DNA from: CAYQUL01 sp964568925 | GTDB lineage: Bacteria; Patescibacteriota; Microgenomatia; UBA8517 | Assembly (NCBI GenBank): GCA_964568925.1 | Contig: CAZMSJ010000030.1 | Location: 1 to 7,874, forward strand | Direction of reading: 5' to 3' | Length of the DNA: 7,874 nt | Part shown: piece by piece, positions 1 to 7,234 of the stretch | Numbering within the stretch: position 1 is the stretch's first letter | How the letters are laid out: every line of letters starts with the position of its first letter | Position numbers and translations under genes: made by a program | The notes under the pieces: generated by a model | The model's input: the letters and a program-made list of their open reading frames with translations, nothing else | Databases searched by the model: none | Told to the model about the DNA's origin: nothing

Positions 1-69
1 CCAAGACATACCTGCCTTGTGAGAAACCCTATAAACTATTAACTCTTGTGCTGTGGTTCCCCCAACACC

Positions 70-381
70 TTACTGTTTAGGAGTAATCACGTTTTCACTT
101 GATTTGGTTCTCGGTCGGAGTAGCAAGAACAGCAAAACAAATATCGCAGAGCTACCGACACACCACAATCCAAAAATGAATACAGACGACAACAGGGACT
201 GGAAAAACGGTACTTGTTGGCTTACCGCGAATTGACCAAGAATTCCCCCTACATTTATCCTCGCAAACCCACTTGATTGAAGCCATGCAAAAGCAATTGC
301 GACAAGGGTCCAAATGATAATCCAAAAAGCAAGAATACGGGAAAAGAAATATCCACAGCCACGGTTACCATTACTCGACAT
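70..381 (-). CDS. Small two-helix membrane protein, function unknown
   Basis: The gene encodes 103 residues that I do not recognise. Two hydrophobic spans are visible, at about residues 14-35 (rich in I, W, A and L) and 63-89. A polar segment of about 27 residues separates them, and a short basic/polar tail follows (RPRTKS), so it is probably a two-pass inner-membrane protein. There are no catalytic motifs. The ATG start is well supported: a perfect AAGGAGG lies at 387-393, 5 nt upstream, and an extended -10 promoter lies just beyond it at 415-442. It appears to be the first gene of its own transcript, separated from the metalloprotease operon by the terminator at 475-504. The stop is TAA, and no terminator is visible in the remaining 69 bases, so the transcript may continue off the window. 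Confidence 0.72.
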   Translation of the reverse strand: MSSNGNRGCGYFFSRILAFWIIIWTLVAIAFAWLQSSGFARINVGGILGQFAVSQQVPFFQSLLSSVFIFGLWCVGSSAIFVLLFLLLRPRTKSSENVITPKQ

Positions 382-414
382 TTTTTCCTCCTTAATTCAA
401 CCGGAAACCGTGTG

Positions 415-442
415 ATTATAACAGAAATCGGCACTTTTTCAA
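415..442 (-). promoter_or_regulatory. Sigma-70-type promoter for the gene at 70-381
   Basis: Read on the minus strand there is TTGAAA (437-442, 5 of 6 to TTGACA), a 16-nt spacer, and a perfect TATAAT (415-420). The TATAAT is preceded by TGT, giving an extended -10 (TGnTATAAT). It lies about 22 nt upstream of a perfect Shine-Dalgarno and just after the previous operon's terminator, exactly where a promoter is expected. Confidence 0.8.
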
Positions 443-474
443 ATTACAGGATGAGGGTTGCCAGTTTTTTACAC

Positions 475-504
475 AAAAAAAGAGCGCTGAGGGTTAATCA
501 GCGC
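475..504 (-). terminator. Rho-independent terminator of the metalloprotease operon
   Basis: On the minus strand GCGCTGA (498-504) pairs perfectly with TCAGCGC (484-490) around a 7-nt loop. A two-base spacer and a run of seven T (plus-strand A at 475-481) follow. It begins 12 nt after the stop codon of the gene at 516-1238, in the right orientation to end that operon. Confidence 0.88.
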
Positions 505-515
505 CCATAAAGGGG

Positions 516-1238
516 TTAAATCACTTGTGCGATTTGTAGAATCCACATCCCCATAAAGAGATTACAAAACAACAAACCTGAAAAGGCCAATGCTGAGCAA
601 ATAAGCTCAAACATGTTCGGCTGTTCGGTTTTGCTCCGATTTGCGAAAAGGGCATAATAACATACACCCAAGGCGTTCGCTAAAATGACGATGCCTGTGA
701 TAGTTGTCATTCCCAACGCAATCCAAACGAGTGCAAGGCTCATGAGCCAGATCGCCACAAATAGCGCTCGGCTAGCTTGTCGCATTGGCCACAAAACAGC
801 CTTTACAAAATGGCTGCCATCCACAAAGCTCAAAGGAATACTGTTGGTCAGTGCCAACAGCACGTTCAGTATCAACCCGAAAAACACAGCAAAATCAGTA
901 CTTCCTGCTCTGAGCAGAATAAAGAAACCGGCACCCATGATGGTATTTATGGAAACACCACCAATCAAAATCAGCGCGGCTTTTTCAGCTGGCAGCTGAG
1001 AATACTGCTTCTCATCAAAGTCGACCGCTAGCCCAAAGGGTAGTATCACGAGCTTAGCCGGGACTTTGAAAAGAAGAACACCTGGAATTGCGTGTCCGAG
1101 CTCGTGGATCAAAGGAATGACGATAATTTCAATGGCAATCAACAGATTGTTGGTTGCCAAATATATCGAACCAATCATCAAGATCCAACACAAAACGCTC
1201 AAGACTTTGAACCACTTCTTATGAATGAGTTTGCTCAC
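516..1238 (-). CDS. M50 / site-2-protease-like membrane zinc metalloprotease
   Basis: The 240-residue protein is almost entirely hydrophobic, with about six or seven membrane spans (near 11-29, 31-58, 86-109, 114-138, 155-176, 177-197 and 210-236). The zinc site HELGH is at residues 45-49, inside the second span. N132, P135 and D140-G141 (context NSIPLSFVDG) match the second conserved M50 motif (N-x-x-P...D-G), whose Asp supplies the third zinc ligand. The Gly pair at 93-94 matches the family's central glycine-rich segment. M50 proteases cleave substrates within the membrane. There is no PDZ or CBS domain, so this is a minimal form, and its substrate is unknown. The start is GTG with AAGGAGG at 1244-1250, 5 nt upstream. 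That ribosome binding site lies inside the 3' end of the upstream HExxH gene, and the two reading frames overlap by 20 nt, so translation is probably coupled. The terminator at 475-504 follows. Confidence 0.85.
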   Translation of the reverse strand: MSKLIHKKWFKVLSVLCWILMIGSIYLATNNLLIAIEIIVIPLIHELGHAIPGVLLFKVPAKLVILPFGLAVDFDEKQYSQLPAEKAALILIGGVSINTIMGAGFFILLRAGSTDFAVFFGLILNVLLALTNSIPLSFVDGSHFVKAVLWPMRQASRALFVAIWLMSLALVWIALGMTTITGIVILANALGVCYYALFANRSKTEQPNMFELICSALAFSGLLFCNLFMGMWILQIAQVI

Positions 1239-2013
1239 TTACGCCTCCTTTGGCTGATTGCCAATACAAATTTTTGTCAACCCAGTAGTCATGTTTTGTA
1301 ACAAGCAAGGCTTTGCCAACCATGTTTGCAGCAGCAAAGGTATTCTGCCATTCAGTGTTTTTGTAGCCTTCCAGGTACTGGTCGCCAGGTATTACCGTGC
1401 CGATCAACCGGTTGTAATGATCGTTTAAGGCCAACAATCCAGTATCACCATTTGAGGCAACAGCTTCACACATACCAGCATCAACAAAATATGCATGCTG
1501 ATAGGTCAACGCTCCGAAAATCGAAGCAAATTGAGTAAGAACGGTGATCGCATCTGGGCTATCGTCTAAATCCTTAACCGTTTGAAGGACAACATAGGAC
1601 AGTGAAAGCAGTTGCTTCTGAGTCTCTGCCCCACCCTGAGTAATCGAAGTCAAAAATTCGGGATCCCCCAGAACGTTAAATTCAAATAACCGGAGGGCTA
1701 AGGCGAAATATTTTGGATCGATAAAGATTTTCTTGCACAGTGTGTAGTGCAACAGATGACGGCACTCATGGCACCAAACTGACAGTGGATTGGTAAGGTC
1801 GGACAGAACTATCATCGGTTTCTGTGTCCAATTCCCGCCATATCCTGGGCTCTTGAATTGAGGTGAAACACTTAAGCCATCACTCGATACACGAACATCA
1901 TTCAGAGCCTCGGTAATCTCCTTTTTCGTGAGGCCAAAGAATGTGGACATATGATCATCACTCAAAAACTTTTCCAAGACATCATTCAAAATTGTGTGTT
2001 TTGGGTCAATCAT
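1219..2013 (-). CDS. Soluble HExxH putative zinc metalloprotease, family not recognised
   Basis: The protein is 264 residues with no signal peptide or membrane span, so it is probably cytoplasmic. The stretch VWCHECRHLLHY contains HECRH (residues 82-86), a classical HExxH zinc motif in a hydrophobic helix-like context. A helical region about 25 residues later (LALRLFEFN, E111) could supply the third ligand as in gluzincins, but that assignment is a guess. Two cysteines at 81 and 84 flank the motif, so a metal-binding but non-catalytic role is also possible. The first 80 residues look like an N-terminal helical region followed by a beta segment. The ATG start has AGAGG at 2019-2023, 5 nt upstream. 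It is the first gene of a two-gene operon driven from 2056-2084 and overlaps the membrane protease gene by 20 nt. The context suggests a shared proteolytic role. I cannot name the family. Confidence 0.72.
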   Translation of the reverse strand: MIDPKHTILNDVLEKFLSDDHMSTFFGLTKKEITEALNDVRVSSDGLSVSPQFKSPGYGGNWTQKPMIVLSDLTNPLSVWCHECRHLLHYTLCKKIFIDPKYFALALRLFEFNVLGDPEFLTSITQGGAETQKQLLSLSYVVLQTVKDLDDSPDAITVLTQFASIFGALTYQHAYFVDAGMCEAVASNGDTGLLALNDHYNRLIGTVIPGDQYLEGYKNTEWQNTFAAANMVGKALLVTKHDYWVDKNLYWQSAKGGVSEQTHS

Positions 2014-2055
2014 CGAAACCTCTTTTTATGTAATGTACAGGCGAACGTAGGGAGT

Positions 2056-2084
2056 ATTCTACCTTAAAACAGGCAAAATATCAA
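2056..2084 (-). promoter_or_regulatory. Sigma-70-type promoter for the metalloprotease operon
   Basis: On the minus strand TTGATA (2079-2084) and TAGAAT (2056-2061) each match consensus at 5 of 6 positions and are separated by exactly 17 nt. The expected transcription start is about 35 nt upstream of the ATG at 2013. It lies just downstream of the previous operon's terminator. Confidence 0.75.
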
Positions 2085-2105
2085 GTTATGGGATTGTTTG
2101 GGCGC

Positions 2106-2133
2106 AAAAAAAGCACTGGGGTGAGCCAGCGCT
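2106..2133 (-). terminator. Rho-independent terminator after the small membrane-protein pair
   Basis: On the minus strand GCGCTGG (2126-2132) pairs with CCAGTGC (2113-2119) around a 6-nt loop, with one G-U pair. An outer A-T pair (2133 with 2112) extends the stem. A run of seven T (plus-strand A at 2106-2112) follows. It begins 20 nt after the stop of the gene at 2153-2470. Confidence 0.87.
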
Positions 2134-2152
2134 TCAACGGAAATACCGTTAT

Positions 2153-2470
2153 CTATTCATCAACTACTTCAGATTCTTCTCCATCAGCAAAGATGAATCT
2201 TTTTGGTTTACCTTTTCGCTTTTCTGCCGAATGAACGGCAACATAGGCTAACAAGACCATCCCAATTGCTATCAAGATGAATATGACTTGAGGCCAAAAT
2301 ATGCCGATGATTACGACAAAGATGGCCAATGCCAATAGACCAAACGCACTAGCAAACCAGCGCAGTGGTTTGTTTGTTACAAGTGTCTCCCAGCGTAGGG
2401 CGAAAAAAACAGAAAACAGTCCAAGTAGCATGAGAACTGCTGCTGCAATCAGAATCAGTTTTACAGACAC
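2153..2470 (-). CDS. Small three-helix membrane protein with charged C-terminal tail
   Basis: The gene encodes 105 residues and I do not recognise the family. Three hydrophobic spans are visible, at about residues 4-25, 37-58 and 61-80. A strongly basic patch follows (EKRKGKPKR, about 83-91), then an acidic tail ending EESEVVDE. By the positive-inside rule the C-terminal tail should be cytoplasmic. The start is GTG. The nearest ribosome binding site is a G-rich AAGGGGG at 2477-2483, 6 nt upstream. The gene begins 19 nt after the stop of the membrane-protein gene at 2490-2762 and is followed by the terminator at 2106-2133, so the two form an operon. The pairing suggests a common membrane role but shows no enzymatic function. 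Confidence 0.72.
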   Translation of the reverse strand: MSVKLILIAAAVLMLLGLFSVFFALRWETLVTNKPLRWFASAFGLLALAIFVVIIGIFWPQVIFILIAIGMVLLAYVAVHSAEKRKGKPKRFIFADGEESEVVDE

Positions 2471-2489
2471 AGAGGTCCCCCTTTGTTAT

Positions 2490-2762
2490 TTAGTGAAAAA
2501 ACAATGGTACTAACACCACATAGTGGCAAACCAAAGCCGAGTACATGAGCGCACATGCAAAGACAACTGACCAGACTAAACTGGCTATTGTCGAGGCAGT
2601 GTCTGGCTCATTTGAGTCAATTCGTTTGATGTAGGTTCCTTGGTCTTCTGGTTCTTCTGGGTCCTCATCAAAGTGCTCTCCATTCCCGTTTGTATAAGAA
2701 GGTGAAAGTAAGGCTCCCCAAATCCAGGCCAAAATGCAGAACACAACAATATATTCAAACAC
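2490..2762 (-). CDS. Small two-helix membrane protein with acidic linker
   Basis: From GTG at 2760-2762 this encodes 90 residues. A first hydrophobic span (about residues 3-20) is followed by a strongly acidic linker (DEDPEEPED, about 32-40). A second long hydrophobic span runs from about 56 to the C-terminus, which ends in hydrophobic residues with almost no tail. The family is not recognised. The open frame continues upstream to an ATG at 2906, but that start lies inside the 5S rRNA gene. The GTG, with AGGGGAG 5 nt before it, has the same spacing as the other genes here and is preferred. It is the first protein gene after 5S. No convincing promoter was found between 2763 and 2880, so it may be expressed by read-through from the rRNA operon or from a weak promoter. 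Confidence 0.62.
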   Translation of the reverse strand: MFEYIVVFCILAWIWGALLSPSYTNGNGEHFDEDPEEPEDQGTYIKRIDSNEPDTASTIASLVWSVVFACALMYSALVCHYVVLVPLFFH

Positions 2763-2767
2763 GATTA

Positions 2768-2774
2768 CTCCCCT
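2768..2774 (-). promoter_or_regulatory. Ribosome binding site fixing the GTG start at 2762
   Basis: AGGGGAG on the minus strand lies 5 nt upstream of GTG, the same spacing as at 1238, 2013 and 381. It favours the short form of the membrane protein over the upstream ATG at 2906, which would lie within 5S rRNA. Confidence 0.6.
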
Positions 2775-2871
2775 TTCACTTTTAAGTGCAACAAAACAAA
2801 CAGAAGTGTAACGCAAAAAAAAGGAATATACAATATTATGAGGTTTAACTGAAGAGATACCTGGTAACTTA

Positions 2872-3013
2872 AATCTAAAATTGCCCTGGCAACGACTTAT
2901 TTTCACGACCGATTGCTCGATAGCTATCGTCAGCGCTGTTCCGTTTCATGACTCTGTTCGGAATGGGAAGAGATGGGACCAGAACGCTCAGGTCACCAAG
3001 ACAATTTTAGATT
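2872..3013 (-). other. Perfect 12-bp stem enclosing the 5S rRNA precursor
   Basis: AATCTAAAATTG (plus strand 2872-2883) is the exact reverse complement of 3002-3013, CAATTTTAGATT. The inner part merges with the 5S terminal helix and the outer part extends it beyond the mature ends. This would give a continuous precursor stem suitable for double-strand-specific processing. The pairing is directly seen; its role in processing is inferred. Confidence 0.75.
2883..3002 (-). rRNA. rrf: 5S ribosomal RNA
   Basis: Read on the minus strand, the conserved helix II/loop B-C region is present (CCCATCTCTTCCCATTCC, then GAACAGAGTCATGAAACG), together with the early TGACC...GAGCG segment. The 5' and 3' ends pair over the whole terminal helix (GTCTTGGTGAC with GTTGCCAGGGC, including G-U pairs). 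Length is about 120 nt. The ends are estimates within a few bases, because the terminal pairing continues into the precursor stem. It lies about 75 nt downstream of 23S, in normal operon order. The 12-base palindrome CGATAGCTATCG inside it belongs to the helix IV/V arm. Confidence 0.92.
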
Positions 3014-3062
3014 CAAATGTACTGGTACTATACCACAAACGTATTGTTTTATTCTTTGATTA

Positions 3063-3083
3063 CTGAAGAGAAAGGTCCGAAAG
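3063..3083 (-). other. 3' half of the 23S precursor processing stem
   Basis: This 21-nt segment is complementary to 7455-7474 at the other end of 23S. All 20 bases of the 5' half pair, with a single bulged base on this side. The match brings together sequences 4.4 kb apart and marks the 23S ends independently of rRNA conservation. In bacteria such stems are normally cut by RNase III; that role is inferred. Confidence 0.82.
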
Positions 3084-3197
3084 CCGATTCGACTGATTCG
3101 TACATGGTAACCTTAACACCTTGCGGTGCTTCCAGTTCCTGCCGATCAACCTGGTGGTCTTCCAGGAGTCTAATGACGAGTTCTTATCTCAAGGCAT

Positions 3198-3228
<31 letters not shown>

Positions 3229-3360
3229 ATATGGGAATGTAGCTACCCGGCGTTGCGACTGACGTCACAACCGGCACACTAGGGATTCCCCCAGCCTGGT
3301 CCTCTCGTACTGAGGCCAGCTCCTTTCAAAACTCGAACGATTCCACTGGATAGAGTCCGA

Positions 3361-4224
3361 CATTATCGTTTCATACAAATGTATGAACTAACAAATTTCT
3401 TGTTTTCTGTTAGCACCTCATGTCGCCATGAGGATCCGACCATATCATGCATATATATTAAATATGCTCTGGCGTATGGCCTGTGAGGATTCTATCTTTC
3501 ATATGCACTTAAAATTACTTCTTTAGCAACTCGACGTTTTTTAGTATTCATCTCGTACGCTATTTCGATAATTTTGACAATTCCCTCTTTCGTTAAGTGT
3601 TGTCTTAAGTAAACAAGTTCTAAAACCTGTTTAAATTGTTCAAACGCTTCTCGTTTAATAACTAAACGATCTTGAAAGAAAGGAACAATGCGATCCCTTA
3701 AACTTGGTAAATCACGGACAACGAATGCCAGTGATTGATCAGTTTTATCAGTTAGACTATTGGCTTTAATATAGCCACAACCAAGTCGTTTTTGTAATTC
3801 TTCAAGTACCACGCGACCTCTTGGGTTTTGTGAAACTTTAAAAAAATACACAACTTGCCATCCAGTTTTTGTTTCAGGTGATCGGACAATACCGATATAA
3901 AACATTCCTTCACCCTCTACAAACCCGATGAAATAGTCATCACTTAGGGAAATATGAAATCTAGTCTTTCCTGCTGATAATCTCAGGTTTGCCATTTTCA
4001 CTAGTACACATATTGTATACCAGTAGACAAACATTTTGCGAGACTTCCCAGCATATAGCCAGATTTATATCCTTATATTGATACTCTAAACAGTTACGTT
4101 ATAGAGACCTCGTTCTATCATTCCGAGGTATTTTGTAGACAAAAAGACTTTTTCAGATACTCGATTTAATTCAGTGTCGATAAGGAGAGACGGCTCATGT
4201 CACTCTGATATGTCATCAGAGTCA
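3361..4224 (-). mobile_element. Group I homing intron in 23S after E. coli-equivalent U2604, encoding a LAGLIDADG endonuclease
   Basis: The 864-nt insert splits the universal GTGAGACAGT/TCGGAC sequence of domain V. The 5' exon ends in U and the intron ends in G, as group I rules require. The guide GCCGTCTC (4187-4194) pairs with exon GAGACAGT: U-G at the splice site, one A-C mismatch, and six Watson-Crick pairs. A hairpin CTCTGAT/ATCAGAG extends this region. Core elements seen are P (ATGCTGGGAAG, near 4045), Q (ATCAGCAGGAAAG, near 3970), R (CCTCACAGGCCATACG, near 3480) and S (GATATGGTCGG, near 3445). P8 is GCATAT/ATATGC and P7 is GGCCATA/TATGGTC with one wobble. P9 is CCTCATG-GCGA-CATGAGG, with a GNRA loop. 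Two more hairpins follow before the 3' splice site. Group I introns self-splice with a guanosine cofactor, and the endonuclease drives homing into intronless 23S genes. Boundaries are likely exact but unproven. Confidence 0.92.
3492..4034 (-). CDS. Single-motif LAGLIDADG homing endonuclease encoded in the 23S intron
   Basis: The open frame from ATG is 180 residues and ends in TAG. Residues 35-43, FIGFVEGEG, are the LAGLIDADG motif, with E42 at the catalytic acidic position. It is followed by the expected beta-strand pattern (MFYIGIV, then WQVVYFFKVSQN) and a helical C-terminal half (about 128-180). One motif and a length of about 150-180 imply a homodimer, as in I-CreI. Such enzymes cut the intronless allele near the insertion site. 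The start is uncertain. ATG at 4034 has only a weak GGGAAG nine bases upstream, ATG at 3995 (residue 14) has none, and both lie where the RNA folds into P5 and Q. About 33 residues before the motif are therefore encoded by ribozyme sequence and may not all be translated. The frame ends just before the R element, within the P6-side loop. Confidence 0.9.
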   Translation of the reverse strand: MFVYWYTICVLVKMANLRLSAGKTRFHISLSDDYFIGFVEGEGMFYIGIVRSPETKTGWQVVYFFKVSQNPRGRVVLEELQKRLGCGYIKANSLTDKTDQSLAFVVRDLPSLRDRIVPFFQDRLVIKREAFEQFKQVLELVYLRQHLTKEGIVKIIEIAYEMNTKKRRVAKEVILSAYER

Positions 4225-4836
4225 ACTGTCTCACGACGTTCTGAACCCAGCTCACGTAGCACTTTAACGGGCGAACAGACCGACCCTTGGGACCTTCTCC
4301 GGCCCCAGGATGTGCTGAGCCGACATCGAGGTAGCGAACCGCGCCGTCGATATGGACTCTCGGGCGCGACTACTCTGTTATCCCCGGAGTAGCTTTTATC
4401 CATTAAGCTCCATCCGCAACCATTGCGGAGTGGAGGATCACGAAGACCTACTTTCGTACCTGCTTCACCCATCGGTGTCGCAGTCAAGCCGGCTTAAACC
4501 TTTGCGCTTTCCCCACGATTTCCATCCGTGGTAAGCCGACCTTTGTGTCCCTGCGTTACACTTTGGCAGGGTACCGCCCCAGTAAAACTGCCAATCTGAC
4601 ACGTTCCCCGGACCCGTCTAGGGCCCTTGGGTGAGATTCGCATATATCAACGGGAGGTGTTTCAGGATCGTGCAAGCACTCCCTCCTACGCTAAACAATT
4701 GAGACATACGACTCAATGCCAGACTACAGTAAAGCTTCACGGGGTCTTTTTGTCCAAGTGGAATTAGGCCGCGTCTTCACAGCCACCGCAATTTCGCCGA
4801 GTAGAAGTTTAAGACAGTTATTAGCTCGTGACGCCA

Positions 4837-4868
<32 letters not shown>

Positions 4869-4875
4869 CTTCGCT

Positions 4876-5419
4876 CATTCTATTAACTTTTTAAAGGTTA
4901 ACGTTGTGTTACATCTTTTAAGGGATGCTTTGTGACTTTCACAAAGCTTCATGTCGCCATGAAGGTCGGACTCTATCATCACTTTCTCTAATAAAGAAAG
5001 TGTTTGACGTATTAGTCTCTGAGGATTCCAAAAACACGAATAGGTCTTGTCTTTAAAAATTTCTTTTTGAAATATGCAAGCGCTATTACTAACACCGATT
5101 CGAAAAAACGAACTTAATCTACACAATTAGGTAATCCACTAACGCAGTAAACTGCAATTAGCTTCATTTTTCATTGTGAGAAAGGTTCTTTCTTTTCGGA
5201 GTCAAACTACTAACAAACTTTTTTTGCGCCTCTGCATGTACATTTCTTTAAGGAAATTGTTTATCGACACTACGCTATTTCTAGTTTTTGATCTTTCCTG
5301 CTGATTGGCTCCACTGATCAGATTGTCACGGTTTTAAATTCCTTTAAAACTCGTACTGTCAGATACGCGAGCGTTTCCAGCATTTGGTCAAATTTTACTA
5401 CGGCGGCGAATATTTATTC
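4876..5419 (-). ncRNA. Group I intron without ORF in 23S after E. coli-equivalent U1931
   Basis: The 544-nt insert lies between exon CTACGGT (5420-5426) and AGCGAAG (from 4875), just 3' of helix 69. The 5' exon ends in U and the intron in G. The guide GCCGTAG (5398-5404) pairs with CUACGGU over all seven bases, with the U-G wobble at the splice site. P is AAATGCTGGAAACGC (near 5380) and Q is AATCAGCAGGAAAG (near 5300). R is CTCAGAGACTAATACG (near 5020), a near-consensus match, and S is GATAGAGTCC (near 4970). P8 is ACTTTCT/AGAAAGT and P9 is CTTCATG-GCGA-CATGAAG. A perfect 9-bp hairpin, GCTTTGTGA/TCACAAAGC, follows. P5 carries an 8-bp arm with a GGAA loop. The roughly 270 nt between Q and R, where the other intron carries its endonuclease, is stop-riddled. 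The only long open frame (ATG at 5126) runs through R and S and is not credible. Thermotoga carries group I introns at this same site. Confidence 0.92.
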
Positions 5420-6868
5420 ACCGTAGAACAGTTATAGTTACTGCTGCCGTTTACTGGAGCTTCATTTCAAAGCATCATGTACCCGAAGGTACAAGCACCC
5501 ATCCACTTAACTTACCAGCACTGGGCAGGCGTCAGCCCGTATACGTAAGTTTTCACTTTTGCACGGACCTGTGTTTTTGATAAACAGTCGGCTAATAAAC
5601 TTTGGCTGTGGCCCCAACTCACGTTGAGGCAACCCATCTCCCGAAGTTACGGGTAGCTTTTTTGCCGAGTTCCTTAAACTTCTGTCTCTCGATCACCTTG
5701 GTCTACTCGACCAGCCCACCTGTGTCGGTTTGCGGTACGGCTTATGATAAATCTCATAACGAACCTTTTCTTGCAGGCTATTAATACATGTCACCCGGCT
5801 CTCGCCAGATTAGCACCATTTCGTTAAACGCACTTGCGGATTTTCCTACAAGCACACACGAAACTTCTGCACTCCACTTCACGAAGGAGTATGTACGCAT
5901 TTACCCGGTCAGTCCTTTATTGATAACGATTTACCACAAGTACTGGAATATTAACCAGTTGTCCATCGACTACGTCCTTGGGACCTCGTCTTAGGAGCCG
6001 ACTTACCCGTCGCGGACGAACCTTGCGACGGAAACCTTGGGCATTCGGCGGGAAAGATTCTCACTTTCCTTGTGCGCTACTTATACCGACATCCTCACTT
6101 CTTATCGCTCCACCATACTTTACAGTACAGCTTCACTGCAATAAGAACGCTCCCCTACCACGTAATAATAAATTATTACATTCACAGCTTCGGCTTAATG
6201 CTTGAGCCCCGCGAAATCTTCGGCGCAGAATCACTTGACCAGTGAGCTGTTACGCTATCTTTAAAAGGTGGCTGCTTCTAAGCCAACTTCCTGGCTGTCT
6301 TGGTGATTCCACTTCCTTTACCACTGAGCATTAAATTAGGGGCCTTAGCTGGTGATCTGGGTTGTTTCCCTCTCGTCATATCAGCTTAGCCCGATATGAC
6401 TTTCTACCGTTGACACTAATGTAATTCGGAGTTTGATTGAGAGACCTCACTTGCGTTCAGCATCTCATCCAGTGCTCTACCTCCATTAATGATAAACACG
6501 GCACGGTCCCCAAAGACCTTTCGGGGAGAGCCAGCTATCTCCGGGTTCGATTGGCATTTTACCCCTACTCACAAGTCATCCCATGTTATTGCAACAACAA
6601 CGGGTTCGGCCCTCCACTTCAATTTCTTGAAGCTTCAGCCTGCTCATGAGTAGATCACCCGGTTTCGGGTCTATACGTAGAAACTTGGTCGGACTATTAA
6701 TCCTCGCTTTCACTGAGCCTACGCACTTTACAGTGCTTAAGCTAGCTTCTTATACGTATAACTCGTCGGTTCATTCTTCAATAGGCACGAGATCACACTG
6801 ATAAATCAATGCTCTCTCGGTTTGTCTGCAGACAGTTTCAGGTTCTTTTAACTGTGCGTTCCGCACTT

Positions 6869-6907
<39 letters not shown>

Positions 6908-7131
6908 TCTTGCCACATATTTAGCCTTGGAGGATGGTTCCCCCGGATTCCCACGGTATATGTGTATCGTGGTACTTAGGATACTTCTAGCGGTAAAAAA
7001 GATTTCGCTTACGGGATTGTCACCCTCTATGATTAACCTTTCCATGTTATTCTGCTATCTTTTTTACTCACATATTGAAGTCCTGCAACCCCATCTCATG
7101 CACCTTGCGGTACACATGATGGTTTAGGCTA

Positions 7132-7163
<32 letters not shown>

Positions 7164-7234
7164 TCATTTGATTTTTCTTCCTGATCTTACTTAGATGTTT
7201 CAGTTCAGAGGGTTCCCTCTCATATGGTTAGTAT

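Noticed and set aside
53..510. Plus-strand frames opposite the membrane gene and its promoter
   Set aside because: They are antisense to a gene with a clear promoter and ribosome binding site, and their products are low-complexity, non-protein-like sequence.
2815..2870. Eight-T run (minus strand) after 5S as a terminator
   Set aside because: Only a weak AT-only hairpin (AATAT/ATATT) precedes it, too unstable to call a terminator. It could equally be part of a weak promoter region.
2763..2906. Upstream extension of the membrane-protein frame to an ATG at 2906
   Set aside because: The extension begins inside 5S rRNA and its precursor stem. GTG at 2762 has a proper ribosome binding site.
2918..2932. 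Palindrome CGATAGCTATCG as an operator
   Set aside because: It lies within 5S rRNA and is explained by its helix IV/V arm.
4200..4487. 95-codon frame in 23S, and other long frames on either strand between 3080 and 7460
   Set aside because: They coincide with conserved 23S exon sequence and have no recognisable protein features.
4875..5126. An 83-codon open frame in the first intron
   Set aside because: It runs through the R and S core strands and the P9 hairpin, has no LAGLIDADG motif, and stops exactly at the exon boundary by chance.
5030..5290. Possible endonuclease remnant in the first intron
   Set aside because: Short open stretches exist, but no recognisable LAGLIDADG motif or convincing match to the other intron's protein, so decay is only a hypothesis.
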